DNA from: Pseudolabrys sp.
GTDB taxonomy: Bacteria > Pseudomonadota > Alphaproteobacteria > Rhizobiales > Xanthobacteraceae
Length of the DNA stretch: 64,000 nt
Reading direction: 5' to 3'
NCBI GenBank assembly: GCA_017849615.1
Contig: JAFIGS010000017.1
Location: 525,290 to 589,289, forward strand
The notes below the pieces were generated by a model. The model was not told where the DNA came from. It searched no databases and was given only the letters and a program-made list of their open reading frames with translations. The translations under genes were made by a program, and so were the position numbers. This document shows positions 16,451 to 25,175 of the stretch, piece after piece. Every line of letters begins with the position of its first letter. The first letter of the stretch is position 1.

Positions 16451-17842
16451 ATGTTGGATGCCGATCCAGTCCTGCTCGCTCGCCTGCAATTCGCCTTCAC
16501 CGTAGTCTTTCATATCATCTTTCCCAGCTTCACCATCGGCCTCTCGGCCTGGCTCGCCACGCTCGGCGGCCTGTGGGTCTACACCGGCGAGGACCGCTAT
16601 CAGCGCCTGATGCGCTTCTGGGTGCGGATCTTCGCCGTGTCCTTCGCCATGGGCGTCGTCTCCGGCATCGTACTGTCCTATCAGTTCGGCACCAACTGGA
16701 GCCGCTTCTCCGCCTTCTCCGGCGACGTGATCGGCCCGCTGCTCGGCTACGAAGTGCTGGCGGCCTTCTTCCTCGAGGCGACCTTCCTCGGCATCCTGCT
16801 GTTCGGGTTCAGCCGCGTGCCGCCGTGGCTCTACACGCTGTCGGCGGCGGTGGTCGCCTTCGGCACCATGAGCTCGGCGTTCTGGATTCTCGCCGCCAAT
16901 AGCTGGATGCAGACGCCGGCCGGCCACGCCATCGAGAACGGCGTCGCGGTGCCGGTCGACTGGCTGAAGATCATCTTCAACCCGAGTTTCCCCTATCGCT
17001 TCGCGCATATGCTCAACGCCGCTTACCTGACGACGGCCTTCGTCGTGATCGGCGTCGGCGCGCGCTTCCTGCTCGCCGGCCGCCACTTGAGCGAAGGCCG
17101 CACCATGCTGCGTATGGGCGTCGGCCTCGCCGTGATCCTTGCGCCGCTGCAGCTTTTCATCGGCGACCAGCACGGCCTCAACACGCTCAAGCACCAACCG
17201 ATCAAGGTCGCGGCCATGGAAGGCCACTGGGACGGCTCCAAACCCGCCGACTTCCATATCTTCGCCTGGCCCGACGAGAAGGCCGAGAAGAACCGCTTCG
17301 AGATATCGATCCCGCGCGGCTCCTCGCTCATTCTCACGCATTCGTGGGACGGGCTGATCCCCGGCCTCACCAGCGTGCCGCCGGACCAGCGGCCGCCGGT
17401 CGTCTCGGTGTTCTTCGCCTTCCGCATCATGCTGGCGATCGGCTTCTTCATGATCGCGGCGGCGCTGTACGGCGCCTTCCTTTGGTGGCGCGGCGCCTTG
17501 TTCGAGACGCGCTGGTTCCTGCGCATCGTCGCCAACACATGGTGGGCCGGATTCGTCGCCGTCATCGCCGGCTGGGTCGTCACCGAAAGCGGCCGCCAGC
17601 CCTGGCTCATCTATAACGTGATGCGCACGGTGGACGGCGTGTCGCCCGTGCCGGGCGCCACCGTGCTCGGCACCTTGGCGCTGTTCATCGTCGCCTACGG
17701 CATCGTGTTCTCGTTCGGCATCTATTACATGAACCGCCTGATCAATCTGGGGCCCGACGACGGCGGCCACGGCGCGGATGACGTCGGCTTCGTCGCCGGC
17801 AACCGCATGGCGGCCGCCAAGCCCGCCGATCGCGACATCTGA
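16451..17842 (+). CDS. cydA: Cytochrome bd-type quinol oxidase subunit I (CIO-like)
   Basis: Heme-bearing subunit of the terminal quinol oxidase in the inner membrane, 463 aa with about nine helices. It has LLARLQFAFTVVFHIIFPSF near the N-terminus with His21 as a heme ligand candidate, FAHMLNAAYLTT with the second His, and TESGRQPWLIYNVMRT. The quinol-binding Q loop is short, as in cyanide-insensitive oxidases (CioA) rather than E. coli CydA. The ATG at 16451 has GGGAG upstream; an earlier in-frame start would add an unconserved tail. cydB follows after 15 bp. The complex would serve respiration at low oxygen or when cytochrome c oxidases are inhibited. Confidence 0.94.
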   Translation: MLDADPVLLARLQFAFTVVFHIIFPSFTIGLSAWLATLGGLWVYTGEDRYQRLMRFWVRIFAVSFAMGVVSGIVLSYQFGTNWSRFSAFSGDVIGPLLGYEVLAAFFLEATFLGILLFGFSRVPPWLYTLSAAVVAFGTMSSAFWILAANSWMQTPAGHAIENGVAVPVDWLKIIFNPSFPYRFAHMLNAAYLTTAFVVIGVGARFLLAGRHLSEGRTMLRMGVGLAVILAPLQLFIGDQHGLNTLKHQPIKVAAMEGHWDGSKPADFHIFAWPDEKAEKNRFEISIPRGSSLILTHSWDGLIPGLTSVPPDQRPPVVSVFFAFRIMLAIGFFMIAAALYGAFLWWRGALFETRWFLRIVANTWWAGFVAVIAGWVVTESGRQPWLIYNVMRTVDGVSPVPGATVLGTLALFIVAYGIVFSFGIYYMNRLINLGPDDGGHGADDVGFVAGNRMAAAKPADRDI

Positions 17843-17857
17843 GAAAGGGGACGCGCC

Positions 17858-18868
17858 ATGGCTTCCATGGAAATGTATCTCCCGCTGATCTGGGCCGCGC
17901 TGATCGGCGTCGCGGTGGCGATGTACATCGTCCTCGACGGTTTCGATCTCGGCATCGGCGTGCTATTTCCCTTCACCAAAAGCGAGACCGAACGCGACCA
18001 GATGATGCGCACCATCGCGCCGTTCTGGGACGGCAACGAGACCTGGCTGATCCTCGGCGGCGTCGGCCTATTCGTCGCCTTCCCGCGCGCCTATGCGGTG
18101 ATCATGCCGGCGCTTTACATTCCGGTGATCGTGATGCTGGTGGCGCTGGTGTTCCGCGGCGTCGCCTTCGAATTCCGCACCGTGTCGCGCAGCAAGACCG
18201 GCTGGAGTTTCGCCTTTACCATCGGATCGGTGATTGCCGCCTTCGCGCAGGGCGTCATCCTCGGCGGCCTGGTGCAGGGCATCGCGGTCACCAAAGGCGA
18301 GTTCTCCGGCGGGCATTTCGACTGGGCAACGCCGTTCGCGTTCCTGTGCGGCCTGTCGCTGATCGCCGGCTACGCGCTGCTCGGCACCACATGGCTGCAC
18401 ATGAAAACCGACGGCAAGGTCGCGGCGCGCGCGCAAGGCCAGGCGAAATACTGGCTGATCGCGGTGCTGGTCTGCATGGCGGCGGTGAGCGCCTACACGC
18501 CGTTTCACGAGCCACGCATTGCCGAGCGCTGGTTCTCGCTGCCGAACTTCTATTTCCTGTGGCCGGTGCCGACGATCACCGCGCTCGTCGCCTTTGCCTG
18601 CTGGCACTGGATCGAGCGCGGCCGCGAAGTGCCGCCGTTCCTGGCCTCGATCGCGCTGTTCATGCTCGGCTATGTCGGGCTGGTGATCTCGAACTATCCG
18701 TATCTGGTGCCGCCGTCACTGACGATCTGGGACACCGCCGCATCGGCGAGCAGCCAGGTGTTCATGCTGATCGGCACTTTGTTCCTGCTGCCGATGGTGA
18801 TCGGCTACGTGATCTTTGTGTACTGGATTTTCCGCGGCAAGGTCCGCGAGGGCGAGAGCTACCACTGA
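17858..18868 (+). CDS. cydB: Cytochrome bd-type quinol oxidase subunit II
   Basis: A 336-aa polytopic partner of CydA needed for assembly of the di-heme site. Family landmarks are IVLDGFDLGIGVLFPF near residue 24, WDGNETWLILGG near 53 and LVALVFRGVAFEFR. It starts 15 bp after cydA with AAAGGGG as ribosome binding site, so the two are one operon. No small CydX-like subunit and no cydDC assembly exporter follow; instead a palindromic repeat copy begins 3 bp after the stop. Complete, no anomalies. Confidence 0.95.
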   Translation: MASMEMYLPLIWAALIGVAVAMYIVLDGFDLGIGVLFPFTKSETERDQMMRTIAPFWDGNETWLILGGVGLFVAFPRAYAVIMPALYIPVIVMLVALVFRGVAFEFRTVSRSKTGWSFAFTIGSVIAAFAQGVILGGLVQGIAVTKGEFSGGHFDWATPFAFLCGLSLIAGYALLGTTWLHMKTDGKVAARAQGQAKYWLIAVLVCMAAVSAYTPFHEPRIAERWFSLPNFYFLWPVPTITALVAFACWHWIERGREVPPFLASIALFMLGYVGLVISNYPYLVPPSLTIWDTAASASSQVFMLIGTLFLLPMVIGYVIFVYWIFRGKVREGESYH

Positions 18869-18871
18869 TCC

Positions 18872-18974
18872 GTCATTCCGGACGAGGCGAAGCGTCGATC
18901 CGGAATCCAGAAACAGGCTCTGAATGTGTTGCTGGATTCCGGGTTCGCTCACTTCGTTCGCGCCCCGGAATGAC
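18872..18974. repeat. Dispersed palindromic repeat, copy 3
   Basis: Begins GTCATTCCGGACG and ends CCCCGGAATGAC, inner arms GGAATCCAG / CTGGATTCC with two GANTC sites. It lies between convergent cydB and the membrane protein gene and shows the same hairpin plan as copies 1 and 2. Confidence 0.92.
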
Positions 18975-18983
18975 AGAGGATGG

Positions 18984-20522
18984 TTATTGCGCCGGCGGGC
19001 GCAGCACCGCCCAGCCGATGCGGATCGGCGGCAGCCGGCCCTGCACTGCGCGGTCGAACTGGCGTGGCAGCTCTGGCACCAGACCGGGAAACTGCGTGCG
19101 CAGATCCTCCGGCACGGCGTTGTTCGCAGCCGCCGGCCAGACCAGCACACCGCCATGGGCCGCGACGTCATCGACGCTGACCCAGGGACTGCGCTGCGGC
19201 GCCCAGGCAAAGAACACTCGCGGCCGGCCTTCCGGCCCGCCCGGCGCCATCATGGCGATCAGCGGCGCCAGCCGCGCGTCGCCACTGACATATTGCAGCG
19301 GCTTGCCGGTGCGGCGCTGATAGTTGTCGGCGAAGAACTGCGCCTCGGCGCCGGACGGCTGCGCCAGGCGGGTATCGCGGGCGAACGTCCACGGCACGAC
19401 GAGCAGGCTCGCGGCCATCAGCAGCGGCGGCGCCACCAGCAGCGCCAGCCATGACGACGACACCAGCCGTTCGCGATAGATGTGCACGCGGTTGCCGGCG
19501 ACGAGCACCACCGCCATGCCGGACAGCAGGACGAGCGGCGCCAGCATCGACCATGTCGTCAGCGAACCGAAAGCCGACAGCAACGCGACCTGCGGCACCC
19601 GCTCACCGATCAGCACCAGCGCGATGACGACAAACGCCGGCGCCAGCGCAAAGAAATAGATGAAAGCGCGCGCCGCCGGCTCCACCGGGCTGCGATCGAT
19701 TTCCGGAGCGCGTTCATTGCGGCCGCGGCCGATGCCCGTCGAGAGCAGTGCGAGCAGCAGCAAGCCGAGGTGCGCGGCGGCCAGCGCGCCGGCAAACCTC
19801 AGCGCAGAGGCACGCCCGATATTGTCCTGAAGCGTCGCGGCCACCAGCGGCCAGGACCGGCTCAGCCAGGCGGCATAGGGCGCGATCACGATCACCAGCA
19901 GCAGCAGCGCCAGCCACGGCTCGGGATAAGCGAGCGCGCGACGGCCGCGCCGCGTCAGCGGCGTGAAGACGATGAGCAGCACCACCAGCACGACGCCGGC
20001 GTCATGCGTCAGCAACAGCAGTCCGAGATCGACGGCGACGAGAAACCAGCGGCCGCGTTTGCCCTCGCCGAGCGCGCGCCAGTAATGCATCAGCGCCAGC
20101 GCCCACAGCGGAATGGCGAGCACCGCCGGGCCGAATTCCGGGCTCGGCACCGTGAAGGCAGCGACGCCGACCATGAGCAGGATGGCGAGCACGGCATGGC
20201 GGGTACCGATCGTCGAGCGGCCGAGCGTGAACACAGCCCACAGCGCGACGACAATGCAGATCTGCGACAGCGCGTAGAGGCCGAACATGCCCCCGGCGCG
20301 GAAGGCGATTTCGGCCACCCAGAAGGCCAGCGGCGGGCCGAGATAGCTGCCGAGCAGGAATTCGCGGCCGACCGCCAGCACCAGCGGCACTTCGCCGGGA
20401 GGCGATGAATAAAAGAGCGTCGGAATCAGCGTCCATAGGACGCCCTGCGACAGCGCCACGAACCAGAACACGACCTTGGGCCGGCCGCGCAGGAATTCGA
20501 TGATCAGGGAGACGTGGTGCAT
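18984..20522 (-). CDS. Polytopic membrane glycosyltransferase-like protein (GT39/ArnT-like)
   Basis: A 512-aa inner-membrane protein with about 11 to 12 hydrophobic helices and a C-terminal soluble domain (from about residue 390). Helices such as VVFWFVALSQGVLWTLIP and the periplasmic loop FYSSPPGEVP, followed by a Gly-Ser-rich LGSYLGPPLAFW segment, resemble family 39 / ArnT-type transferases that use polyprenyl-phosphate sugars. The usual Asp-Glu pair in the first loop is not clearly present, so catalysis is uncertain. The start is placed at the ATG at 20522, though its ribosome binding site is weak. It lies downstream of rnhB on the same strand. Best regarded as GT39-like, substrate unknown. 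Confidence 0.72.
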   Translation of the reverse strand: MHHVSLIIEFLRGRPKVVFWFVALSQGVLWTLIPTLFYSSPPGEVPLVLAVGREFLLGSYLGPPLAFWVAEIAFRAGGMFGLYALSQICIVVALWAVFTLGRSTIGTRHAVLAILLMVGVAAFTVPSPEFGPAVLAIPLWALALMHYWRALGEGKRGRWFLVAVDLGLLLLTHDAGVVLVVLLIVFTPLTRRGRRALAYPEPWLALLLLVIVIAPYAAWLSRSWPLVAATLQDNIGRASALRFAGALAAAHLGLLLLALLSTGIGRGRNERAPEIDRSPVEPAARAFIYFFALAPAFVVIALVLIGERVPQVALLSAFGSLTTWSMLAPLVLLSGMAVVLVAGNRVHIYRERLVSSSWLALLVAPPLLMAASLLVVPWTFARDTRLAQPSGAEAQFFADNYQRRTGKPLQYVSGDARLAPLIAMMAPGGPEGRPRVFFAWAPQRSPWVSVDDVAAHGGVLVWPAAANNAVPEDLRTQFPGLVPELPRQFDRAVQGRLPPIRIGWAVLRPPAQ

Positions 20523-20537
20523 GAGGCCCGGCTCTTT

Positions 20538-20556
20538 GCCCCTCCCCGAGAGGGGC
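20538..20556. repeat. Short hairpin GCCCCTC / GAGGGGC
   Basis: Perfect 7-bp arms around 5 bases, between rnhB and the membrane protein gene. Same class as the 719 and 30481 elements. Confidence 0.55.
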
Positions 20557-20591
20557 GCGGACAAGCAAGAGTGAGCAATAAAGAACGCGGC

Positions 20592-21365
20592 CTAAAGTGG
20601 CAACACGGTCGCGAGCGCCTCGTCGGGCACATCCTCGAGCCTATCGCCCATCGCGGCGAACTTGGCCGCCACCGGCGCGAAGGAGCGGCGGTGGTGCGGC
20701 GTCGGGCCCAGCGCCTGCAAGGCGCGGAAATGCTCGGGCACGCTGTAGCCCATGTGCCGCTCGAAGCCGTAGCCGGGATAGGCTTCGGCGAGGCGCTTCA
20801 TGTAACGGTCGCGCGTCACCTTTGCGACGATCGAGGCGGCCGCCACCGACAGAACCAGCGCGTCGCCCGAGACCACCGCCTCGCAATCGCAGCCGCAGTC
20901 GATCTTCATGTTGCCGTCCATGAAGACGAGCTTGGGCCGAACCGGCAGCGCCTTCACGGCCCGCGCCGAGGCCCAGAGCGAGGCACGCAGGATATTGTCG
21001 CGGTCGATGCGGTCCACGGCGCCGAACACCACCGAGACATGCGCCGTGGCGCAGATTTTCTCGTAAAGCTTCTCGCGCGCCTCGGCGTCGAGCTTCTTGG
21101 AATCGTTGAGCCCGCGCGGGATGCGGTCGGGGTCCAGGATCACCGCGGCGGAGACCACCGGACCGGCCAAGGGCCCCCGCCCTGCCTCGTCGCAGCCGGC
21201 AACCGGGAAGATACCGGCCTTGAAGGCGCGACGCTCCCGCCGGAACGTCGGGCGCAAGATCGGCTCGGCCAGCGGCAATTGCGGCTTCGCAGCGGATTTA
21301 CCAGCCGGCTTCGCAGACTTCGTCGCCAGCTTCACCGCAGCTTTCTTTTTGGTGGCGGGGGCCAT
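20592..21365 (-). CDS. rnhB: Ribonuclease HII
   Basis: Cleaves RNA in RNA-DNA hybrids and starts removal of misincorporated ribonucleotides. The active-site motif [15 protein letters not shown] (D59, E60) is intact, with LNDSKKL, FMDGN and [17 protein letters not shown] following. At 257 aa it is longer than the usual 200 because of an N-terminal extension of about 35 residues rich in Lys and Ala ([14 protein letters not shown]), a possible nucleic-acid-binding tail. The ATG at 21365 includes this tail; a shorter start cannot be excluded. It may be co-transcribed with the membrane protein gene 69 bp downstream. Confidence 0.95.
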   Translation of the reverse strand: MAPATKKKAAVKLATKSAKPAGKSAAKPQLPLAEPILRPTFRRERRAFKAGIFPVAGCDEAGRGPLAGPVVSAAVILDPDRIPRGLNDSKKLDAEAREKLYEKICATAHVSVVFGAVDRIDRDNILRASLWASARAVKALPVRPKLVFMDGNMKIDCGCDCEAVVSGDALVLSVAAASIVAKVTRDRYMKRLAEAYPGYGFERHMGYSVPEHFRALQALGPTPHHRRSFAPVAAKFAAMGDRLEDVPDEALATVLPL

Positions 21366-21439
21366 GGGCCGATGGGTACGCCCGACTCGGGGCCCCGTTC
21401 AACCCTATTCGCGTCGGCGGGTGGATAATGGGGACAGGA

Positions 21440-21526
21440 CCGTCATCGCCCGCGAAAGCGGGCGATCCAGCGCTTTCCCAGACAACAGGGCTGGGCCCTC
21501 CGCCTTCGCGGCGGACGACGCCGACA
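21440..21526. repeat. Intergenic repeat with two hairpins
   Basis: Contains a perfect 9-bp stem ATCGCCCGC-GAAA-GCGGGCGAT (21445-21466) and a second hairpin TCCGCC-TTCGC-GGCGGA (21499-21515). It fills the gap between rnhB and the stop of the radical SAM gene. The GTCATCGCCCGCGAAAGCGG wording is a familiar intergenic element in the Bradyrhizobium group (recollection, not a search). Confidence 0.75.
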
Positions 21527-21527
21527 C

Positions 21528-22730
21528 CTAAAACAAACTCATCTGCGCGTCATTCGGCTTCGGATGCTTGAAGTGCTCGGTCGTGAGCTGGCGCTTGGCG
21601 ACATTGAGGCCGCGCTTTTCGCAGGCGAGTTCGAAACGGCGGCCGATCAGCCAGGCGTAAGGTCCCTTGCCTTTCATGCGCGTGCCCCACTCGGCGTCGT
21701 AATCGCGGCCGCCGCGCATCTCGCGCACCAGCTTGAACACATGACCGGCGCGATCGGGATAATTCGCTTCCAGCCATTCGCGGAACAGGTCGCGCACTTC
21801 GAGCGGCAGGCGCAACATGACATAGCCGGCCTCCCTGACGCCGGCGGCAGCCGCGGCATCGAGAATGCGCTCGATCTCGCTGTCGTTCAGCGCCGGAATG
21901 ATCGGCGCCACCATGACCGTGGTCGGCACGCCGGCCTGCGACAACTGGCGCAAGGCCTCGAGCCGTTTCATCGGCGACGCCGCGCGCGGCTCCATCTTGC
22001 GCGCCAGTTCCGGATCGAGCGTCGTCACCGACAACGCCACCTTCGCGAGGTTGCGCTCTGCCATGCGCGCGAGGATGTCGAGATCGCGCGTCACCAGCGC
22101 CGACTTGGTGACGATGCCGACCGGATGCCCGGCCCGGTCGAGCGTTTCGAGAATGCGGCGCATCACCTTGTAACGCCGCTCGATCGGCTGATACGGGTCG
22201 GTATTGGTGCCGATCGCGATCACCTTCGGCGAATAGTTCGACGAAGCGAGCTCACGTTCAAGGAGGTCGGCTGCCTCCGGCTTGACGAATAGCTTCGATT
22301 CGAAATCGAGCCCCGGCGACAGGCCGAGATAGGCGTGCGTCGGACGGGCGAAGCAGTAGACGCAGCCGTGCTCGCAGCCGCGATAAGGATTGATCGAGCG
22401 GTCGAAACCGATGTCGGGCGATTGATTGCGGGTGATGATCTTGCGCGTCGCATCGACCTGCACCGAGGTCTTGAAGGGCGGCAGTTCCTCCAGCGAGCGC
22501 CAGCCATCGTCGAAGGCAATGCGGGCGATGGGCTCGTAGCGGCCCGAGGCGTTCGACTGCGCGCCACGGCCGCGGCGGCGCTCATGCTTGACCACGACGC
22601 CGAGCAAGCCAGTCAGATCGTCGACGCGAACACCCGCCGGCGCGGAGGGCAGCTCCGGTCCACGGTCGGAAATGGCGGTCCGATCGGGGTCCGCCGGCGG
22701 GCGTTTCAAGGCTGCAGGTCTTTGAGCCAT
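21528..22730 (-). CDS. PA0069-family radical SAM protein
   Basis: A 400-aa protein with the radical SAM cluster motif RGCEHGCVYCFARP (Cys-x3-Cys-x2-Cys) near residue 120. The family-specific HAYLGLSPGLDFESKL follows, and IAIGTNTDPYQPIERRY lies further on, typical of the spore-photolyase-like PA0069 group. The chemistry should be SAM cleavage to a 5'-deoxyadenosyl radical, but the substrate is not known for this group. The N-terminal 80 residues are Pro/Arg-rich. It stands alone, divergent from the short glycosyltransferase gene. Start ATG at 22730. Confidence 0.88.
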   Translation of the reverse strand: MAQRPAALKRPPADPDRTAISDRGPELPSAPAGVRVDDLTGLLGVVVKHERRRGRGAQSNASGRYEPIARIAFDDGWRSLEELPPFKTSVQVDATRKIITRNQSPDIGFDRSINPYRGCEHGCVYCFARPTHAYLGLSPGLDFESKLFVKPEAADLLERELASSNYSPKVIAIGTNTDPYQPIERRYKVMRRILETLDRAGHPVGIVTKSALVTRDLDILARMAERNLAKVALSVTTLDPELARKMEPRAASPMKRLEALRQLSQAGVPTTVMVAPIIPALNDSEIERILDAAAAAGVREAGYVMLRLPLEVRDLFREWLEANYPDRAGHVFKLVREMRGGRDYDAEWGTRMKGKGPYAWLIGRRFELACEKRGLNVAKRQLTTEHFKHPKPNDAQMSLF

Positions 22731-22888
22731 GGTCTTTACCTAATCACGGTATGTGAACATAACAAGAACATTCTGCCGACTTTTGCGCGCCCTCTGTCTC
22801 TCGTGGCCCGCCTTTCCTTCCGCACACGATGTGGTAGCAACCGGGGGGACAGCGGTTGTGTTCCGCTTCATCGCCGGCTTGGGGGGCC

Positions 22889-23464
22889 ATGCTCAGCGTC
22901 ATTGTCGCCACGCACGAATCGGAGCGCGCCCTGGTGCCGACCTTGTCGGCGCTGGTGCCGGGCGCGATGTCGGGCCTCGTCAGCGAGGTGGTTGTCGCGG
23001 ATGCGGGATCGAAGGACGCAACGGCCGAAGTTGCCGATATCGCCGGCTGCCGGTTCATTGCCTCCGAGGCGCCGCTCGGCGAGCGGCTCAAGGAAGCCGC
23101 GCTGAGCACCCGGACGCCATGGCTGATGTTCCTGCGGGCCGGCGTCGTGCCCGATGCCGACTGGACCGGCGCCAGCGAGACGTTCATGCAGGCGGCGTCA
23201 TTCAGCGACAGCGCGCCGCGCGCCGCGGTGTTTCGCGCCGCCGCCACCGCCTCGGCCCAGCCCGGGCTCGCCGACGTTTTCGCGCTGGCCCGCGCCGTAT
23301 TTTCCGGCCGCCGGCCATCGCCGGATCAGGGGCTGGTGATTTCCCGGTCGCTGTACGAAGCCGTCGGCGGCCACCCCGCGCCTGCCGATGCCGAAGTCCG
23401 GCTGCTGGGTCAGCTCGGCCGCAAGGTGGCGTTGCTGGGCGCGGGCGCGCGGCGGGTCGCGTAA
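22889..23464 (+). CDS. Short family 2 glycosyltransferase-like protein
   Basis: A 191-aa protein with the start of a GT-A fold: MLSVIVATHESERALVPTL, VVVADAGSKDAT (nucleotide-binding Asp) and WLMFLRAGVVPDADW (metal-binding region, where the usual DxD is reduced). It is shorter than typical GT2 enzymes and ends after RKVALLGAGARRVA. It may be a minimal transferase or a degenerate one. The ATG at 22889 follows a run of six G that may serve as ribosome binding site. The MarR-GNAT operator begins 4 bp after its stop. Confidence 0.7.
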   Translation: MLSVIVATHESERALVPTLSALVPGAMSGLVSEVVVADAGSKDATAEVADIAGCRFIASEAPLGERLKEAALSTRTPWLMFLRAGVVPDADWTGASETFMQAASFSDSAPRAAVFRAAATASAQPGLADVFALARAVFSGRRPSPDQGLVISRSLYEAVGGHPAPADAEVRLLGQLGRKVALLGAGARRVA

Positions 23465-23467
23465 GAA

Positions 23468-23488
23468 TTACTTGACTTTGTCAACTAA
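23468..23488. promoter_or_regulatory. Candidate MarR-family operator
   Basis: A 21-bp imperfect palindrome, TTAcTTGACtttGTCAAcTAA, with 8 of 9 arm pairs matching. It lies 18 bp upstream of the MarR-GNAT start codon. TTGAC within it could also be a -35 element, so bound repressor would block transcription. Autoregulation is inferred from position and symmetry. Confidence 0.7.
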
Positions 23489-23506
23489 CTGCTCGACCTT
23501 GCGGCC

Positions 23507-24478
23507 ATGCCCGCCGCCGAACCGTCACCGAAAACCGAAACCGGAATTGCATCCGAGCGCGTCGCCGCGGTGCGCGGCTTCAACCGCTTCTACACGCGCC
23601 AGATCGGCCTGCTGCGCAAAACCTATCTCGACACCCCCTACTCGCTCGGCGAAATGCGGGTGCTGCACGAACTGGCGCATCCCAGCGTCGAACAGCCCAC
23701 CGCCAAGGACATCGGCCAGGCGCTGGATCTCGACGCCGGCTACCTCTCGCGCGTGCTGCGCAATTTCGAAAAGCGCGGCCTGATCAAGCGCACGACCTCG
23801 AAGAACGACGCGCGGCAAAGCCACCTGTCCCTGACCGCGCAGGGCCGCAAGTTCTTCGCGCCCGCCGAGAGGCGCTCCGACCACGACGTCGCCGAAATGC
23901 TGGCCGCGCTCAGCGAGCGCGAACAAAGCGAACTGGTGCGCGCCATGGGCACTATCGAAACCTTGCTCGGACACATTGGCGCTTCATTGCCCGAGCGCAC
24001 ATACACCTTGCGCGATCTCAAGCCCGGCGATCTCGGCTGGATCGTCGCCGAGCACGGCCGCGTCTATACGCGCGAATATAACTGGGACAGTTCGTTCGAG
24101 GCGCTGGTCGCGCAGATCGTCGCCGATTTCGCCAAAAACTTCGATCCTGCCATGGAGCGCTGCTGGATCGCCGAGATGGATGGCGAGCCCGTCGGCTCGG
24201 TCATGCTGGTGAAGGACGAGAAGCCGGGAGTCGCGCGCATTCGCCTCCTGATCGTCTCGGAGAAGGCGCGCGGCCTCGGCCTTGGCCAGCGTCTCACCGA
24301 CGAATGCATCGCATTCGCCCGCACCAGGGGCTATCACGCCATCACCCTGTGGACACACGAGTGCCTGACCGCGGCGCGGCGCTGCTATCAGAAGCGCGGC
24401 TTCACGCTGACCTCGAGCCAGAACAGGATGAGCTTCGGGCAGAACGTCGTGGCGGAGTTCTGGGACCTGACGCTATGA
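23507..24478 (+). CDS. MarR-type regulator fused to GNAT acetyltransferase
   Basis: A 323-aa two-domain protein. Residues about 20-155 form a MarR winged helix (SLGEMRVLHEL, TAKDIGQALDLDAGYLSRVL as recognition helix, KRTTSKNDARQSHLSLT as the wing). Residues about 160-320 form a GNAT domain, with RIRLLIVSEKARGLGLGQRL as the acetyl-CoA loop and ARRCYQKRGF near the end. Such fusions are known in proteobacteria; the ligand and acetyl acceptor are generally undefined. It carries its own likely operator just upstream. The stop overlaps an unlikely short ORF (ATGA at 24475). Confidence 0.92.
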   Translation: MPAAEPSPKTETGIASERVAAVRGFNRFYTRQIGLLRKTYLDTPYSLGEMRVLHELAHPSVEQPTAKDIGQALDLDAGYLSRVLRNFEKRGLIKRTTSKNDARQSHLSLTAQGRKFFAPAERRSDHDVAEMLAALSEREQSELVRAMGTIETLLGHIGASLPERTYTLRDLKPGDLGWIVAEHGRVYTREYNWDSSFEALVAQIVADFAKNFDPAMERCWIAEMDGEPVGSVMLVKDEKPGVARIRLLIVSEKARGLGLGQRLTDECIAFARTRGYHAITLWTHECLTAARRCYQKRGFTLTSSQNRMSFGQNVVAEFWDLTL

Positions 24479-24596
24479 CTGCGGGATCGTCGCAGCACCG
24501 GTCGCTGGCGATCCTTCTTCACGCCGCCAATGCCAAACGATTGCGCGATGCGGCGCGTAATCGATTTCTGTTGCGGGCGCTCGCCGCTATCGGGCT

Positions 24597-25160
24597 CTAC
24601 GCCGTCGCGCCCTGCGCCTTCGGCCGCCGCAAATGCTCATCGAGCCTGGGCAGTATCTCAACGAAGTTGCACGGCCGGTAGCGAACGTCGAGCTGGTGCA
24701 CGAGGATCTCGTCCCACGCATCCTTGCAGGCGCCGGGCGAGCCCGGCAGGCAGAAGATATAGGTCGCGTTGGCGACGCCGGCGGTGGCGCGGGTCTGGAT
24801 CGCCGAGGTGCCGATCTTCGGAAAGCTGACCATCGTGAACAGGGTCGCAAAGCCGTCCATGCGCTTCTCGAACAACGGCTCGACCGCTTCCGGCGTGACG
24901 TCGCGGCCGGTGAACCCGGTGCCGCCGGTCGAGATCACGACGTCGATGAACTTGTCCTCGATCCAGGCCTTCACCTTGCCGCGGATGGCGTCGATGTCAT
25001 CCTTCACGATCGAGCGCTCGGCGAGCACGTGGCCGGCGGCGCGGATACGCTCGACCAGCGTGTTGCCGGATTTGTCGTCGGCCAGTTCGCGCGTGTCGGA
25101 CACGGTCAACACCGCGATCTTGAGCGGCACGAATGGCCTGGATTCATCGATACCGGGCAT
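24597..25160 (-). CDS. moaB: Molybdenum cofactor biosynthesis protein B
   Basis: MoaB/MogA family adenylyl-transferase-like protein of molybdopterin synthesis, 187 aa. The MPT-binding motif STGGTGFTGRDVTPEA is complete, as are IAVLTVSDTR at the N-terminus and CLPGSPGACKDAWDEIL. The ATG at 25160 gives the usual N-terminus. It lies 15 bp downstream of the zinc metallopeptidase gene on the same strand, so they share a transcript, although no functional link is obvious. No other moa genes are in the window. Confidence 0.93.
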   Translation of the reverse strand: MPGIDESRPFVPLKIAVLTVSDTRELADDKSGNTLVERIRAAGHVLAERSIVKDDIDAIRGKVKAWIEDKFIDVVISTGGTGFTGRDVTPEAVEPLFEKRMDGFATLFTMVSFPKIGTSAIQTRATAGVANATYIFCLPGSPGACKDAWDEILVHQLDVRYRPCNFVEILPRLDEHLRRPKAQGATA

Positions 25161-25175
25161 GGCTCACACTTTCAC

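Noticed and set aside
24475-24681. Open frame of 68 codons starting in an ATGA overlap with the MarR-GNAT stop
   Set aside because: It runs 85 bp into the convergent moaB end, has no recognisable protein character and no ribosome binding site beyond the overlap. Left out as unlikely.
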